A stretch of DNA of 49,467 bases. It comes from JBFHNV01 sp041593595 (GTDB taxonomy: Bacteria > Pseudomonadota > Gammaproteobacteria > HK1). Shown here in pieces: positions 15,527-23,965 of the stretch. The stretch spans positions 1-49,467 of the forward strand of contig JBFHNV010000011.1 in assembly GCA_041593595.1 (NCBI GenBank), given 5' to 3'. A model generated the notes under the pieces. That model was not told where the DNA came from and searched no databases. It saw nothing but the letters and a program-made list of their open reading frames with translations. The translations under genes and the position numbers were made by a program. Every line of letters begins with the position of its first letter. Positions within the stretch are counted from its first letter, which is position 1.

Positions 15527-16777
15527 ATGTCCCGCATCCCCGGCCGCAACTTCCTGTTCGTCCCCGGCCCCACCAACATTCCCGACCGCGTGCAGCGCGC
15601 CATGATGGTGGCCATGGAGGACCACCGGTCATCGAAGTTCCCCGATCTCTCCAGCAGCGTCCTCGAGGATCTGAAGAAGGTCTACAAGACCGAGAGCGGG
15701 CAGGTGTTCGTGTTCCCGTCCTCGGGCACCGGCGCCTGGGAGGCGGCGCTCACCAACACCCTGTCACCCGGCGACAAGGTCCTGGCCTCGCGCTTCGGCC
15801 AGTTCAGCCACCTGTGGATCGACATGGCCCAGCGCCTGGGATTCGAGGTGGAGGTGCTGGACGTGCCGTGGGGCGAGGGGGTGCCGCTGGAGCGCACCGA
15901 GGAGGTGCTGCGCGCCGACCGCGGGCACCGCATCAAGGGCATCCTCGCCTGCCACAACGAGACCGCCACCGGCGTGACCAGCGACATCGCGGGGCTGCGC
16001 AAGGTGATGGACGCCTGCGGCCACCCGGCGATGCTGTTCGTGGACGCGGTGAGCTCGCTGGCCAGCATCGACTTCCGCATGGACGAGTGGCGGGTCGACC
16101 TGGCGGTCAGCGGCTCCCAGAAAGGGCTCATGCTGCCAGCGGGCCTCGGCATCCTCGCGGCGAGCCCGAAGGCCCTGGCCGCCCGGGAGACCGCCACCTC
16201 GCGGCGCTGCTACTTCGATCTCGCCGACATGATCGCCACCAACAAGATCGGCTACTTCCCGTACACGCCGGCGCTGCCCATGCTCTACGGGCTGCGCGAG
16301 GCGCTGGACATCATCGAAGAGGAAGGTCTCGAGCTCATCTTCAGCCGCCACCACTACCTGGCCGAGGGCGTGCGCGCGGCGGTCACGCAAGGCTGGGGGC
16401 TCGGGCTGTGCGCCCGGCACCCCAGGTGGTACTCGGACACGGTGACGGCGGTAATGGTGCCAGAGGGAATCAACGGCGCCCACGTCATCGACGTGGCGTT
16501 CCGGCGCTACAACCTGGCGCTGGGCGCCGGCCTGTCGAAGGTCGCGGGCAAGCTCTTCCGCATCGGCCATCTGGGCGACCTCAACGAGCTGATGCTGATG
16601 GGCGCCATCGCCGGCGCCGAGATGGCCATGCTGGACGTGGGCATCGACGTCGTGCCCGGCAGCGGCGTCGCGGCGGCCTCGAACTACTGGCGCAACAACG
16701 ACCGGGTGCCGAAGCGCAAGGTCAGCAAGGCGCAGCAGTACTACGGAGCCCACTCCACGGGCACCGTCACCGGCTGA
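15527..16777 (+). CDS. sgaA: Serine-glyoxylate aminotransferase
   Basis: A 416-aa class-V PLP aminotransferase, expected to convert serine plus glyoxylate to hydroxypyruvate plus glycine. The N-terminal block NFLFVPGPTNIPDRVQRAM, the phosphate-binding SSGTGAWEAALTN (about 65-77), the Asp of FVDAVSSLASIDFRMDEW (173) and the PLP-lysine motif SGSQKGLMLPAG (Lys199) match SgaA/AGXT-type enzymes. AGAGG precedes the ATG. It is the last gene of the operon: GlyA makes serine from glycine, SgaA makes hydroxypyruvate and regenerates glycine, and the dehydrogenase reduces hydroxypyruvate to glycerate. A large hairpin follows about 40 nt after the stop. Confidence 0.94.
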   Translation: MSRIPGRNFLFVPGPTNIPDRVQRAMMVAMEDHRSSKFPDLSSSVLEDLKKVYKTESGQVFVFPSSGTGAWEAALTNTLSPGDKVLASRFGQFSHLWIDMAQRLGFEVEVLDVPWGEGVPLERTEEVLRADRGHRIKGILACHNETATGVTSDIAGLRKVMDACGHPAMLFVDAVSSLASIDFRMDEWRVDLAVSGSQKGLMLPAGLGILAASPKALAARETATSRRCYFDLADMIATNKIGYFPYTPALPMLYGLREALDIIEEEGLELIFSRHHYLAEGVRAAVTQGWGLGLCARHPRWYSDTVTAVMVPEGINGAHVIDVAFRRYNLALGAGLSKVAGKLFRIGHLGDLNELMLMGAIAGAEMAMLDVGIDVVPGSGVAAASNYWRNNDRVPKRKVSKAQQYYGAHSTGTVTG

Positions 16778-16819
16778 CGCGCAACCCCCTCATCCCGACC
16801 CACTCATCCTCGAGCCAAG

Positions 16820-16871
16820 GGGGAGAGGGAGAATCCACGCCGATCGCCAGGGATCGGGTCTCCCTCTCCCC
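16820..16871. repeat. Long nested hairpin after the serine-cycle-like operon
   Basis: A purine-only arm (GGGGAGAGGGAGA, 16820-16832) is perfectly complementary to 16859-16871, and the loop contains a second 6-bp stem (CCGATC 16840-16845 with GATCGG 16852-16857). There is no T-run. The outer arms resemble the dispersed pyrimidine/purine intergenic hairpins seen in many copies in some proteobacterial genomes. It probably ends or stabilises the operon transcript. Confidence 0.65.
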
Positions 16872-16973
16872 GCTCGTGGGGGAAATCGCCCTCGGTCCCC
16901 ATCTCCCCGCGCGAATTTCCATCTCGGCGGCGCGGCCCGTAGAGTACCCGGGCACTCGCAACCGAGCGGTCCC

Positions 16974-18605
16974 ATGCCCGGCATCGCCATGTTCGAGACG
17001 GCCGAGCTCGGCCGCACGGTCCCGCGGAAGGTCTTCCGCAAGAACGCGCCGGCATTGCGCCAGGAGCTGCTGGAGCTGCAGCGCGAGCTGCGCGAGATCG
17101 AGCACGTACGGGTGCTGCTGGTGTTTGCGGGCGTGGACGGTGCCGGCAAGGGCGAGACGGTGAACGTCCTCAACGGCTGGATGGATCCGCGCTGGCTGCA
17201 GACCAACGCCTTCGACGAGCCGGCGGACATCGAGCGCGAGCGCCCGGAGTTCTGGCGCTACTGGCTGTCGCTGCCGCCGCGGGGGCGGATCGGCATGTTC
17301 CTCAGCTCCTGGTACTCGCCGCCGGTGCTGGACCGGGCGTACGGGCGCATCGATGACGCGGAGCTGGATCGTCGCATCGACCGCATCGTCGCCTTCGAGA
17401 ACGCGCTGGCCGAGGACGGTGCGGCCATCATCAAGTTCTGGATGCACCTGAGCCGCGCCGGACAGGAGGAGCGGCTGCGGGCGCTGGAATCCGACCCGGT
17501 GACGCGGGGCCGGGTGACCGAGCGTGACTGGGACCACTGGCAGCGGTACGACGATTTCGTGGCGGCCGCGGAGCGGGTGATCACGCGCACCAACACCGCC
17601 AAGGCACCCTGGTCCATTGTCGAGGGCGCGGACGAGCACTACAGGACGCTCGCCATCGCGACCACGGTGCGCGACGAGCTGCGCCGGCACATCGACAAGG
17701 TGCAGGTGGAGCAGCGGCTGCGCCAGGAGCTCGAGGACGCGCGCCACGCGGCTCGACCCGCGAAGAAGGGCGCCGGCAAGAAGGCAGACCGCGACGCGCA
17801 GCCGGGAAAACCACCGGGCAAGGATGCGCCGCAGGACATCCGGCACGCACGGGCCGAGACGGCGGGTGTGCCCACGGTACTCTCGCAGCTCCACATGTCG
17901 GCCCGCCTCGATAAGGACGCCTACCGCGAGCAGCTGCGCCTCGAGCAGGAGCGGCTCTACGTCCAGCACCTGGAGACCCGCCGGCGCGGGATTGCCTGCG
18001 TGCTGGTCTTCGAGGGCCCGGACGCCGCCGGCAAGGGCGGCGCCGTGCGCCGGGTCGCGGCGGGGCTGGACGCGCGCAACTACCAGGTGCACGGCTTCGC
18101 CGCACCCACCGACGAGGAGGCGGCGCAGCACTACCTGTGGCGCTTCTGGCGCCGGCTGCCGCGCGCCGGGCGTGTCGCCATGTTCGACCGCTCCTGGTAC
18201 GGGCGCGTGCTGGTGGAGCGGGTGGAGGGGTTCGCCACGGAGCAGGAGTGGCGCCGAGCCTACGCCGAGATCGTGGACTTCGAGTCCCAGCTCACCGAGC
18301 ACGGCGTGGTGCTCGTGAAGTACTGGATCCACATCACGCCGCAGGAGCAGCTCGTGCGCTTCAAGGCGCGCGAGCAGACCCCCTACAAGCGCTGGAAGCT
18401 CACCGACGAGGACTGGCGCAACCGCGCCCTGTGGCCGGAGTACGAGCTGGCGGTGAACGACATGGTGCAGTACACCAGCACCGCGTCGGCACCGTGGTCG
18501 CTGGTGGAAGGCAACGACAAGCGCTACGCGCGAGTCACGGTGCTGCGCACCCTGAACGAGCGTCTCGCCGAGGCGCTCGACGGCGCGGTCGACGGGCCCC
18601 GGTAG
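16974..18605 (+). CDS. pap: Tandem PPK2-domain polyphosphate:AMP phosphotransferase
   Basis: 543 aa with two PPK2 domains in one chain, the class II architecture of Pap. The N-terminal domain (about 20-260) has the Walker A GVDGAGKGE (residues 53-61) and lid motif SSWYSPPVLDR. A Lys/Ala/Pro-rich linker (about 262-290) follows, then the C-terminal domain with Walker A GPDAAGKGG and the catalytic FDRSWYGRVLVERVEGF. In characterised class II enzymes the C-terminal domain is the active one and phosphorylates AMP to ADP using polyphosphate; here both Walker motifs look intact. It is probably cytosolic. It may share the preceding operon's direction but is separated from it by a hairpin. Confidence 0.92.
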   Translation: MPGIAMFETAELGRTVPRKVFRKNAPALRQELLELQRELREIEHVRVLLVFAGVDGAGKGETVNVLNGWMDPRWLQTNAFDEPADIERERPEFWRYWLSLPPRGRIGMFLSSWYSPPVLDRAYGRIDDAELDRRIDRIVAFENALAEDGAAIIKFWMHLSRAGQEERLRALESDPVTRGRVTERDWDHWQRYDDFVAAAERVITRTNTAKAPWSIVEGADEHYRTLAIATTVRDELRRHIDKVQVEQRLRQELEDARHAARPAKKGAGKKADRDAQPGKPPGKDAPQDIRHARAETAGVPTVLSQLHMSARLDKDAYREQLRLEQERLYVQHLETRRRGIACVLVFEGPDAAGKGGAVRRVAAGLDARNYQVHGFAAPTDEEAAQHYLWRFWRRLPRAGRVAMFDRSWYGRVLVERVEGFATEQEWRRAYAEIVDFESQLTEHGVVLVKYWIHITPQEQLVRFKAREQTPYKRWKLTDEDWRNRALWPEYELAVNDMVQYTSTASAPWSLVEGNDKRYARVTVLRTLNERLAEALDGAVDGPR

Positions 18606-18632
18606 CGCCCCGCGGTGCCGCGCGCTGCGTGG

Positions 18633-18815
18633 TCAGCCGCGACCGGGCCCCGCGATCAGCCACACGATCAGCCCGAGCACCGGCAGCACGAGGATCAGCA
18701 CGATCCACAGCGCCTTGGCGCCGGTGGACGCGCTGCTCTGCGCCACCCGCAGGATGGCCCAGATATCCGCGATCAGGACCAGCAACCCCAGAATCCCGCT
18801 GACTTCCACACCCAT
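18633..18815 (-). CDS. PLDc_N-type small membrane protein
   Basis: 60 aa, starting at MGVEVSGILG with GGCGGAG about 8 nt upstream; a longer in-frame extension has no ribosome-binding site and unnatural composition. Two hydrophobic helices (about 5-22 and 34-55) flank a short polar turn (RVAQSSASTGAKALW), and the protein ends WLIAGPGRG. This is the stand-alone form of the phospholipase-D-nuclease N-terminal (PLDc_N) two-helix domain. Function is unknown. It converges with the PPK2 gene, with 27 nt between the stops. Confidence 0.85.
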   Translation of the reverse strand: MGVEVSGILGLLVLIADIWAILRVAQSSASTGAKALWIVLILVLPVLGLIVWLIAGPGRG

Positions 18816-19079
18816 CTGACACGCTCCGCCTGTAATGCCGGCCCGGATACTACCGCCGCGGCCGCAAGCGTCCACCCGGCGGGAAGCACGCACCGCAGCG
18901 AATGAACGGACACTGGCTCACGCTCGTCAAGAGCGCCGCGCGGGCGGTGCGTTGCGCCCGGCGGCAGTGTGCCTGGCGGCAACGCGGGCCGGACGCTGAG
19001 TCGGCAACCGGGCGATTGCGCGAGCGTCTCCGCGGATGGAAGGCGGATCGGCGCTGCGATGGGCCACGCCGGTGCGCGT

Positions 19080-21941
19080 CTAGCGGCCTGCCACCTTCTC
19101 GCGCAGGGCGCGAACCTCGTCGATCCAGCTGACGTCGGACTGCGCGGCGAGGATGAAGTCCAGCTCCTGCAGCGCTTCCCGGTTGCGTCCCAGCTCGCTC
19201 AGCGCGGCGGCCACGTGGTAGCGGATCAGCGGGTTGCGCGACGCGCGCGCGTGTGCGTCGCGCAGAAGCCGCAACCCCTCCTCCGGCTCGCCCTCGGTGA
19301 CCAGAATCCATCCCAGGGTGTCGAGCACGACGGGCCACCCAGGCGCCAGCTCGAGCGCACGCTGTGCGAAGCGCCGCGCCCGCGGATCCTTCCTAAGCTG
19401 GTACATGCGCGCCAGGTTGTTGAGCACCAGCGGGTCGTCCGGAAGCAACCGCAGCAGCTCGTCGTGCAGGGCCTCCGCGCGATCGAGGCGGCCGCTGGCG
19501 ATGTATCCCAGTCCGAGCGCGCGCTTCGCCCGTACGTCGTCCGGATGCCGCGCGACCCATCGCTCGAGACGCTCGAGGGCATCCGTCTGCCGGCCTGCGG
19601 TCATCAAGACCTCGAACATCCCGATCGTTGCGTCGGTGCTCTCGGCGAGCGCGAGGGCGGCCTCGTAGTCGGCGACGGCGACGTCGAAGCGACCCTGATG
19701 CGCCATGATCTCGGCGTGCAGGATCAGACCGAGTGGATTGTCGGGCTCCTGTTCCCTGAGGGCGCGGACAACTTCGAGCGTCTTCTCGACCTCGCCGGTG
19801 GCAAGCTGCAGCCTGACCAGTGACGCGCGGGCCGCGTTGCGGCTGTCGGTCTCGATCGCCTTCTGGTAGCTCCACGCGGCCCCTTCGTGATCGCCCGCGG
19901 CCTGCTGCATCTCACCGATGTCGAGCAGCATCTCACCGGCGTAGCCGGCCAGACGCGACGCGTTGCGCAGCGTCTGTATCGCGTCGCGCTGCTGCCCCGT
20001 GGAGAGCTGCGTGCGCGCCAGCGCCTGCTGCACACGGGCGTTCTCCGGATGGCGATCCGCGATGGCCCGCATGGTGCGCAGCGCTTCCTCGGGCTTCTTC
20101 AGGCTCAGCTGATGCAGGCTCAAGCGCAGGTACGGCTCGACGGCGTCCGGCGCCAGCGCCACCGCCTTTTCCAGCAGCCGGATTGCCTCGTCCAGCTCCC
20201 CCCGGGATTGTGCGATCTCCGACAGCCCCGTGAAGGCGCGTGCCGATCGCGAATTGCGTTCGAGGATGCGCCAGTAGTGAGCGGCTGCCACGTCCGGCCT
20301 GCCTTCGGCGAGCTCCAGCCCGGCGAGGTTGAACGCAGCCGGCTCGAATCCTGCATCCAGCTCCAGGGCCCGGACGAACGCGGCCCGCGCGGCATCCAGA
20401 TCACCGGCGCTGCGCTCGACCACGCCCACGAGGTTCTCGGTCACCGGATTGTCGGAAAAGCGTGCCGCGAGCTCCGCCGCGGTGCGGCGCGCTGCATCGA
20501 TCTCGCCGTGCCGGATCTGGATGAAGGCGAGCAGCAGCCCGGAGCCCATGCCGGTCGCGTCGAGGGCGAAGGATTGCTTCAGCGCCAAGATCGCCTCCGA
20601 GGTCCGCCCGATGCCCATCCGTCCGAGCGCGAGGCGACGGCGCACCTCCGGGTCGTCCGTGGCCAGCGCCGATGCCCGCTCGAGGACGTCGGTGGCGTGG
20701 TGGTACATGCGCGCGCGCAGGTACGCCTCGCCCAGCAGCGCCAGCGCCTCGGCGTCCTTCGGCTCATTGCGCACCAGCGGCTCGAGCACATCCACCGCGC
20801 CCTTCGGGTTGCCGGTCTCCAACCGCGCGCGTCCGAGCAGCCGGCGCACCACGGGCGACCCTTCGGGGCGCAGGCCCAGATAGCGCGTGAGGTAGCGGTT
20901 GACCTTCTCGAAGTCACGCTGCACGAAGCTGATCTTGCCCGCGAGGACCAGCGCAGCGGGGTTGCGCCAGAGGAAGTCACCGTCGATCTCGGCGATGCGC
21001 TGCGCCGCCCGCGCGAAGGCTTCGCCAGCCTGGGTGGCCCGGCCCAGGCTGGCGTTGGCCTGGGCGGACAGGAGGGCCGCGTGGGCGTCCTCCGGCACCA
21101 CGGACAGGATGTGGTCCGCGTCCGTGCGGGCGGCCTCGAAGTCTTCCCGCTGAATGTGCAGCCGCGCCCGGGCCAGCCTCGCGCGCATGTGATCGGGCGC
21201 GCTGGCCAGGGTGCGGTCGAACAGCTCCAGCGCCTGCTGTGGATCACCAGCCAGCAGCCGCAGCTGCCCCTTGCGGAACCAGACCTCCGGGCTGTGCGGA
21301 TCGAGCCTGCCCGCCTCGTCCAGCAGCCGCTGCGCCCCGCTCAGGTCACCGCGCACCGCCAGCACGCTGGCGAGGCCGAGCCGCGGCTCGGCCTGGGTGG
21401 GCGCCATCCAGATGGCTTCCCGGAACGCGAGCTCGGCCTCGTCCATCTGCCCGAGCTCCAGATGGGCCTGGCCGCGAATGGAGAGCACCCCCGCGCCGCC
21501 GCTGGACGCCGGATCCCGGGGCTTGATGCGCTCGAGAATCTCCTCGTGCTTGCGCTGCAGGAGCAGGGCGTTGCCCAGGGGCACCAGGGCGAGCTCCTCG
21601 TCGGCGCCGTAGTACAGCGCCTGCGTCAGCTCCTTCGCCGCGGCGGAGGCCGCTCCGGAGCGCAGGTACGCGCGCCCCAGCAGGACTCGGGACGGCACGT
21701 GCGCGGGATTGATCTGCAGGGCGTTCTTCAGCTCGATGATCGCCGCATCGTAGTCCCCTTCCGCGAAGTACGACGCGGCGCTCTCGTAGAAGTGAAAGTA
21801 TTCCCGCGATGGGTCCTGCTGCGCCGCGGCCCCGACGGCGCCCGATACCAGCGCGAGCAACGCCGCACATGCGGCGGATCGATAGCGGCACGTCCGGGCG
21901 GCGGCGGACGCACGCCTCGTGGTTGCGCGATCAGGAACCAA
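19080..21941 (-). CDS. prsT: PEP-CTERM-system TPR protein (PrsT-like)
   Basis: A 953-aa secreted protein made almost wholly of TPR repeats. I choose a TTG start at 21941 because GGAGG lies 6 nt upstream; a longer frame upstream lacks a ribosome-binding site. A basic region and the hydrophobic segment CAALLALVSGAVGAAAQ (about 23-39) form the signal peptide. From there, 34-residue TPR units run to the C-terminus (for example YFAEGDYDAAIIELKNALQ). Length, export and repeat layout match PrsT, a TPR component encoded beside PEP-CTERM/exosortase loci, although no lipobox cysteine is visible. The neighbouring upstream gene is a PEP-CTERM cargo protein, which supports the call. No exosortase, PrsK or PrsR gene lies in the window. 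Confidence 0.75.
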   Translation of the reverse strand: MVPDRATTRRASAAARTCRYRSAACAALLALVSGAVGAAAQQDPSREYFHFYESAASYFAEGDYDAAIIELKNALQINPAHVPSRVLLGRAYLRSGAASAAAKELTQALYYGADEELALVPLGNALLLQRKHEEILERIKPRDPASSGGAGVLSIRGQAHLELGQMDEAELAFREAIWMAPTQAEPRLGLASVLAVRGDLSGAQRLLDEAGRLDPHSPEVWFRKGQLRLLAGDPQQALELFDRTLASAPDHMRARLARARLHIQREDFEAARTDADHILSVVPEDAHAALLSAQANASLGRATQAGEAFARAAQRIAEIDGDFLWRNPAALVLAGKISFVQRDFEKVNRYLTRYLGLRPEGSPVVRRLLGRARLETGNPKGAVDVLEPLVRNEPKDAEALALLGEAYLRARMYHHATDVLERASALATDDPEVRRRLALGRMGIGRTSEAILALKQSFALDATGMGSGLLLAFIQIRHGEIDAARRTAAELAARFSDNPVTENLVGVVERSAGDLDAARAAFVRALELDAGFEPAAFNLAGLELAEGRPDVAAAHYWRILERNSRSARAFTGLSEIAQSRGELDEAIRLLEKAVALAPDAVEPYLRLSLHQLSLKKPEEALRTMRAIADRHPENARVQQALARTQLSTGQQRDAIQTLRNASRLAGYAGEMLLDIGEMQQAAGDHEGAAWSYQKAIETDSRNAARASLVRLQLATGEVEKTLEVVRALREQEPDNPLGLILHAEIMAHQGRFDVAVADYEAALALAESTDATIGMFEVLMTAGRQTDALERLERWVARHPDDVRAKRALGLGYIASGRLDRAEALHDELLRLLPDDPLVLNNLARMYQLRKDPRARRFAQRALELAPGWPVVLDTLGWILVTEGEPEEGLRLLRDAHARASRNPLIRYHVAAALSELGRNREALQELDFILAAQSDVSWIDEVRALREKVAGR

Positions 21942-22022
21942 TCGAACCCTCCGGCGCCTGGCGGAGAGGCGCGGGCAACGCTGCGGTGGTGCCGCCGTGG
22001 CGCTCACCGTGGCGCTCAATTC

Positions 22023-22052
22023 GGGGCGGCCGGCCCCGGCGGCGACCGCCCC
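22023..22052 (-). terminator. Intercistronic hairpin between the PEP-CTERM and TPR genes
   Basis: GGGGCGG at 22023-22029 pairs with CCGCCCC at 22046-22052 around a GC-rich loop, immediately after the PEP-CTERM stop. No T-run follows, so it looks like an attenuating or mRNA-protecting structure that would let the exported protein be made in excess over the downstream TPR protein. Confidence 0.45.
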
Positions 22053-22054
22053 GG

Positions 22055-23275
22055 TCAGCGGCTCCGGCGCAGGCGCACGAAGCCGGCAACTCCCAGGGCC
22101 AGGAGGGCCACCGTACCGGGCTCACCCACGCCGTCCGGCGGTGGCGGCTGCACGCTGGAGACCGTGATCCACTCCTCGAAGCCCGCCGAGGCCAGCTCCA
22201 GCTGGTCGTCCACCGCGCCCATGAAGTTGTACAGATAGACGTAGCTGTTCTCCAGCAGGTTGCCGGCGCCGTCCTTGAACAGGTCCACGGACAGCATCAC
22301 CCGCATGTCGAAGTCGCCGCTGCCGGCGGTGCCCTGGCGGCTGTCCAGCAGGACTGCCTGGCAGCCTTCGCTGTCACTGCCGTTGGCGTTCGCGATGTTC
22401 ACGCAGGAGCTCTTCGACTCGTTCGGTATGTAGGTGTCGAAGTCCATGTCCCAGATCTTGGTGGCCTCGCTGCCGGCGACCGCGATCTCGTTCCCGTTCG
22501 CGTCGAAATCTACCCGCGCCAGCGTGCCGTGCCCGGGCTCCGGAGACGTGGTGTTCGTGTTGGTCGGGTTGGGCTGGGGCACGTACTTGTTTAGGTCCGC
22601 CCGATCGGAGACGAAGAACTCGAGCTCGTCCATGAGGATGGTGCGCTTGGTGTCGGTGCCCGGCTCGTTGATGTCGAGCCAGAACCCGAAGAAGCCGCCG
22701 GTCGCGTCCTCGACGCCGTCGGCGTTGAACTGCACGATGTCGCCGATGCGCACCGAGTGGTTGTACTGGTTCGCATCCTTGGCCTGGTTCACGAAGTCCG
22801 AGTCATCCTGGAGTGTTCGCACGTTCGGCCAGGAGCGATCGTCGGTGTTGTAGGCCGCCTCCACGCCGCCCGAGGAGTGGCTGCCCTGCCCGCCGTAGGG
22901 CTGCCCCGCCTGGTTCTCGTTGTGCTGGAAGCGCAGGAACGGGTTGATGTGGCCGGTGCCGGCGCTGTTGAAGAAGGGAGTCACGCCGTCGGAACGGATG
23001 GGGCCGACGGTGTCCACCTCGAAGATGGCGACGCCCGCGTTGGTGGGATTCGGGTTGGGTGTGCCGGGAGGCGAGCTCTGGTCGCCGCCGCAGTCGGCGG
23101 TGCCGCACAGCGTGACTCGCGAGCCGTGCCCGGTCTGGACGGTGCTGGTGCCGATCTGCCCGTCCCACAGGTTCCAGACCGGCGGGTCGCCGAGCTCGGC
23201 CAGCGCCACACCCGGCGCCGCGCCGAGCAGGAGGAGTGCCACGGTCGTGGGCAGTGCATTGCGTCGAATTGTCAT
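22055..23275 (-). CDS. PEP-CTERM sorting-domain secreted protein
   Basis: 406 aa, starting at MTIRRNALPT; a GGAAG about 9 nt upstream is a weak ribosome-binding site. Residues 1-25 are a signal peptide ending GVALA. The long middle is acidic, Asn/Asp/Gly-rich and beta-like, with few cysteines and no enzyme motif. The C-terminus is a tripartite sorting signal: an EPGT motif (variant of PEP), the hydrophobic helix VALLALGVAGFV and the basic tail RLRRSR. This predicts processing by exosortase and display or release in extracellular matrix. It lies directly upstream of the PrsT-like gene in the same orientation. Confidence 0.88.
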   Translation of the reverse strand: MTIRRNALPTTVALLLLGAAPGVALAELGDPPVWNLWDGQIGTSTVQTGHGSRVTLCGTADCGGDQSSPPGTPNPNPTNAGVAIFEVDTVGPIRSDGVTPFFNSAGTGHINPFLRFQHNENQAGQPYGGQGSHSSGGVEAAYNTDDRSWPNVRTLQDDSDFVNQAKDANQYNHSVRIGDIVQFNADGVEDATGGFFGFWLDINEPGTDTKRTILMDELEFFVSDRADLNKYVPQPNPTNTNTTSPEPGHGTLARVDFDANGNEIAVAGSEATKIWDMDFDTYIPNESKSSCVNIANANGSDSEGCQAVLLDSRQGTAGSGDFDMRVMLSVDLFKDGAGNLLENSYVYLYNFMGAVDDQLELASAGFEEWITVSSVQPPPPDGVGEPGTVALLALGVAGFVRLRRSR

Positions 23276-23965
23276 GGGCGGTCGCTTCCGTTTCAGCCCC
23301 AAAGGTGCCTGCAAATTTGTGTGCAAATTCTGGGCCGAAATCGCTAGTGCATTGTTCTAACAGCTGGTCTTGCGGTGCGGAATGAGCTTCCCCGGGCAAT
23401 GTGTCAAGAATTCCGACAGCCTGAGCGCCTCGCGCGAGGCCACATCGCCAAACCGCCGGCGCCGGCTGCAGCGCGAACTGCTGATAGCATCCCACCGATG
23501 CCGTGCCCCGGTCCAGGGACGACGGGGCGGGCGCGGCCGGGCGTCCAGCGGCGCCGAGAGCTCCGGTGCGAAGGCCCACACTTTCGCGCCGACGCCGGGG
23601 AAGTCGCACCCGCCCTGCCGTGCCTCCCTCCCGACCAGGGCCGCCGCGAGAGTGGTCCCGTGGCGCCCCGCGCCGGCCGCGACTCCGCCAGGGTGATCAC
23701 GGCGTCCGCGTGTCAGGAGCTGGCGTCCTGCGCCACCGGCGTGTCCGGGGGCGGTGGCCGCGCTCGCCATTCTCCGGCCACGCGTCACGCGCCAGGTGCA
23801 CGCCGCGCTCGGCCAGGCGCTACGCGAAGCGTGCGCACCTGCCGTTCAAGATCCGGTCGGCGTCGAACACGGTGCGCCGCTGGCAAGTCGGCGCCTGCGC
23901 CGTGGGGCGGTGATACACTCCGGCGCGCCCAGTTGTCCGCTATCCGCGAGCAGGGAAATCCAGCC
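23276..23965. other. Divergent intergenic region with a 12-bp-spaced direct repeat
   Basis: About 690 nt between the PEP-CTERM gene and the hydantoinase operon, with no convincing ORF. Close to the PEP-CTERM start, two copies of TGCAAATT (23310-23317 and 23322-23329) are spaced 12 bp apart, just over one helical turn, in an AT-richer patch, and could be a regulator site. I looked for a sigma54 -24/-12 element, as at some PEP-CTERM genes, and did not find a good one. The right end has AGGGAA before the TTG start at 23966. Confidence 0.45.

Noticed and set aside
13025..15625. Long minus-strand open frame (over 860 codons) opposite the serine-cycle-like operon
   Set aside because: Composition is His/Gly/Arg/Val-rich with no domain, and it is antisense to three genes with clear catalytic motifs; such long shadow frames are a by-product of high GC.
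18816..19079. Possible small gene between the PLDc_N-type gene and the TPR gene
   Set aside because: No frame has a start with a ribosome-binding site or natural composition; left as intergenic.
23276..23500. Sigma54 promoter before the PEP-CTERM gene
   Set aside because: The best candidates do not keep GG and GC at the required 10-nt spacing.
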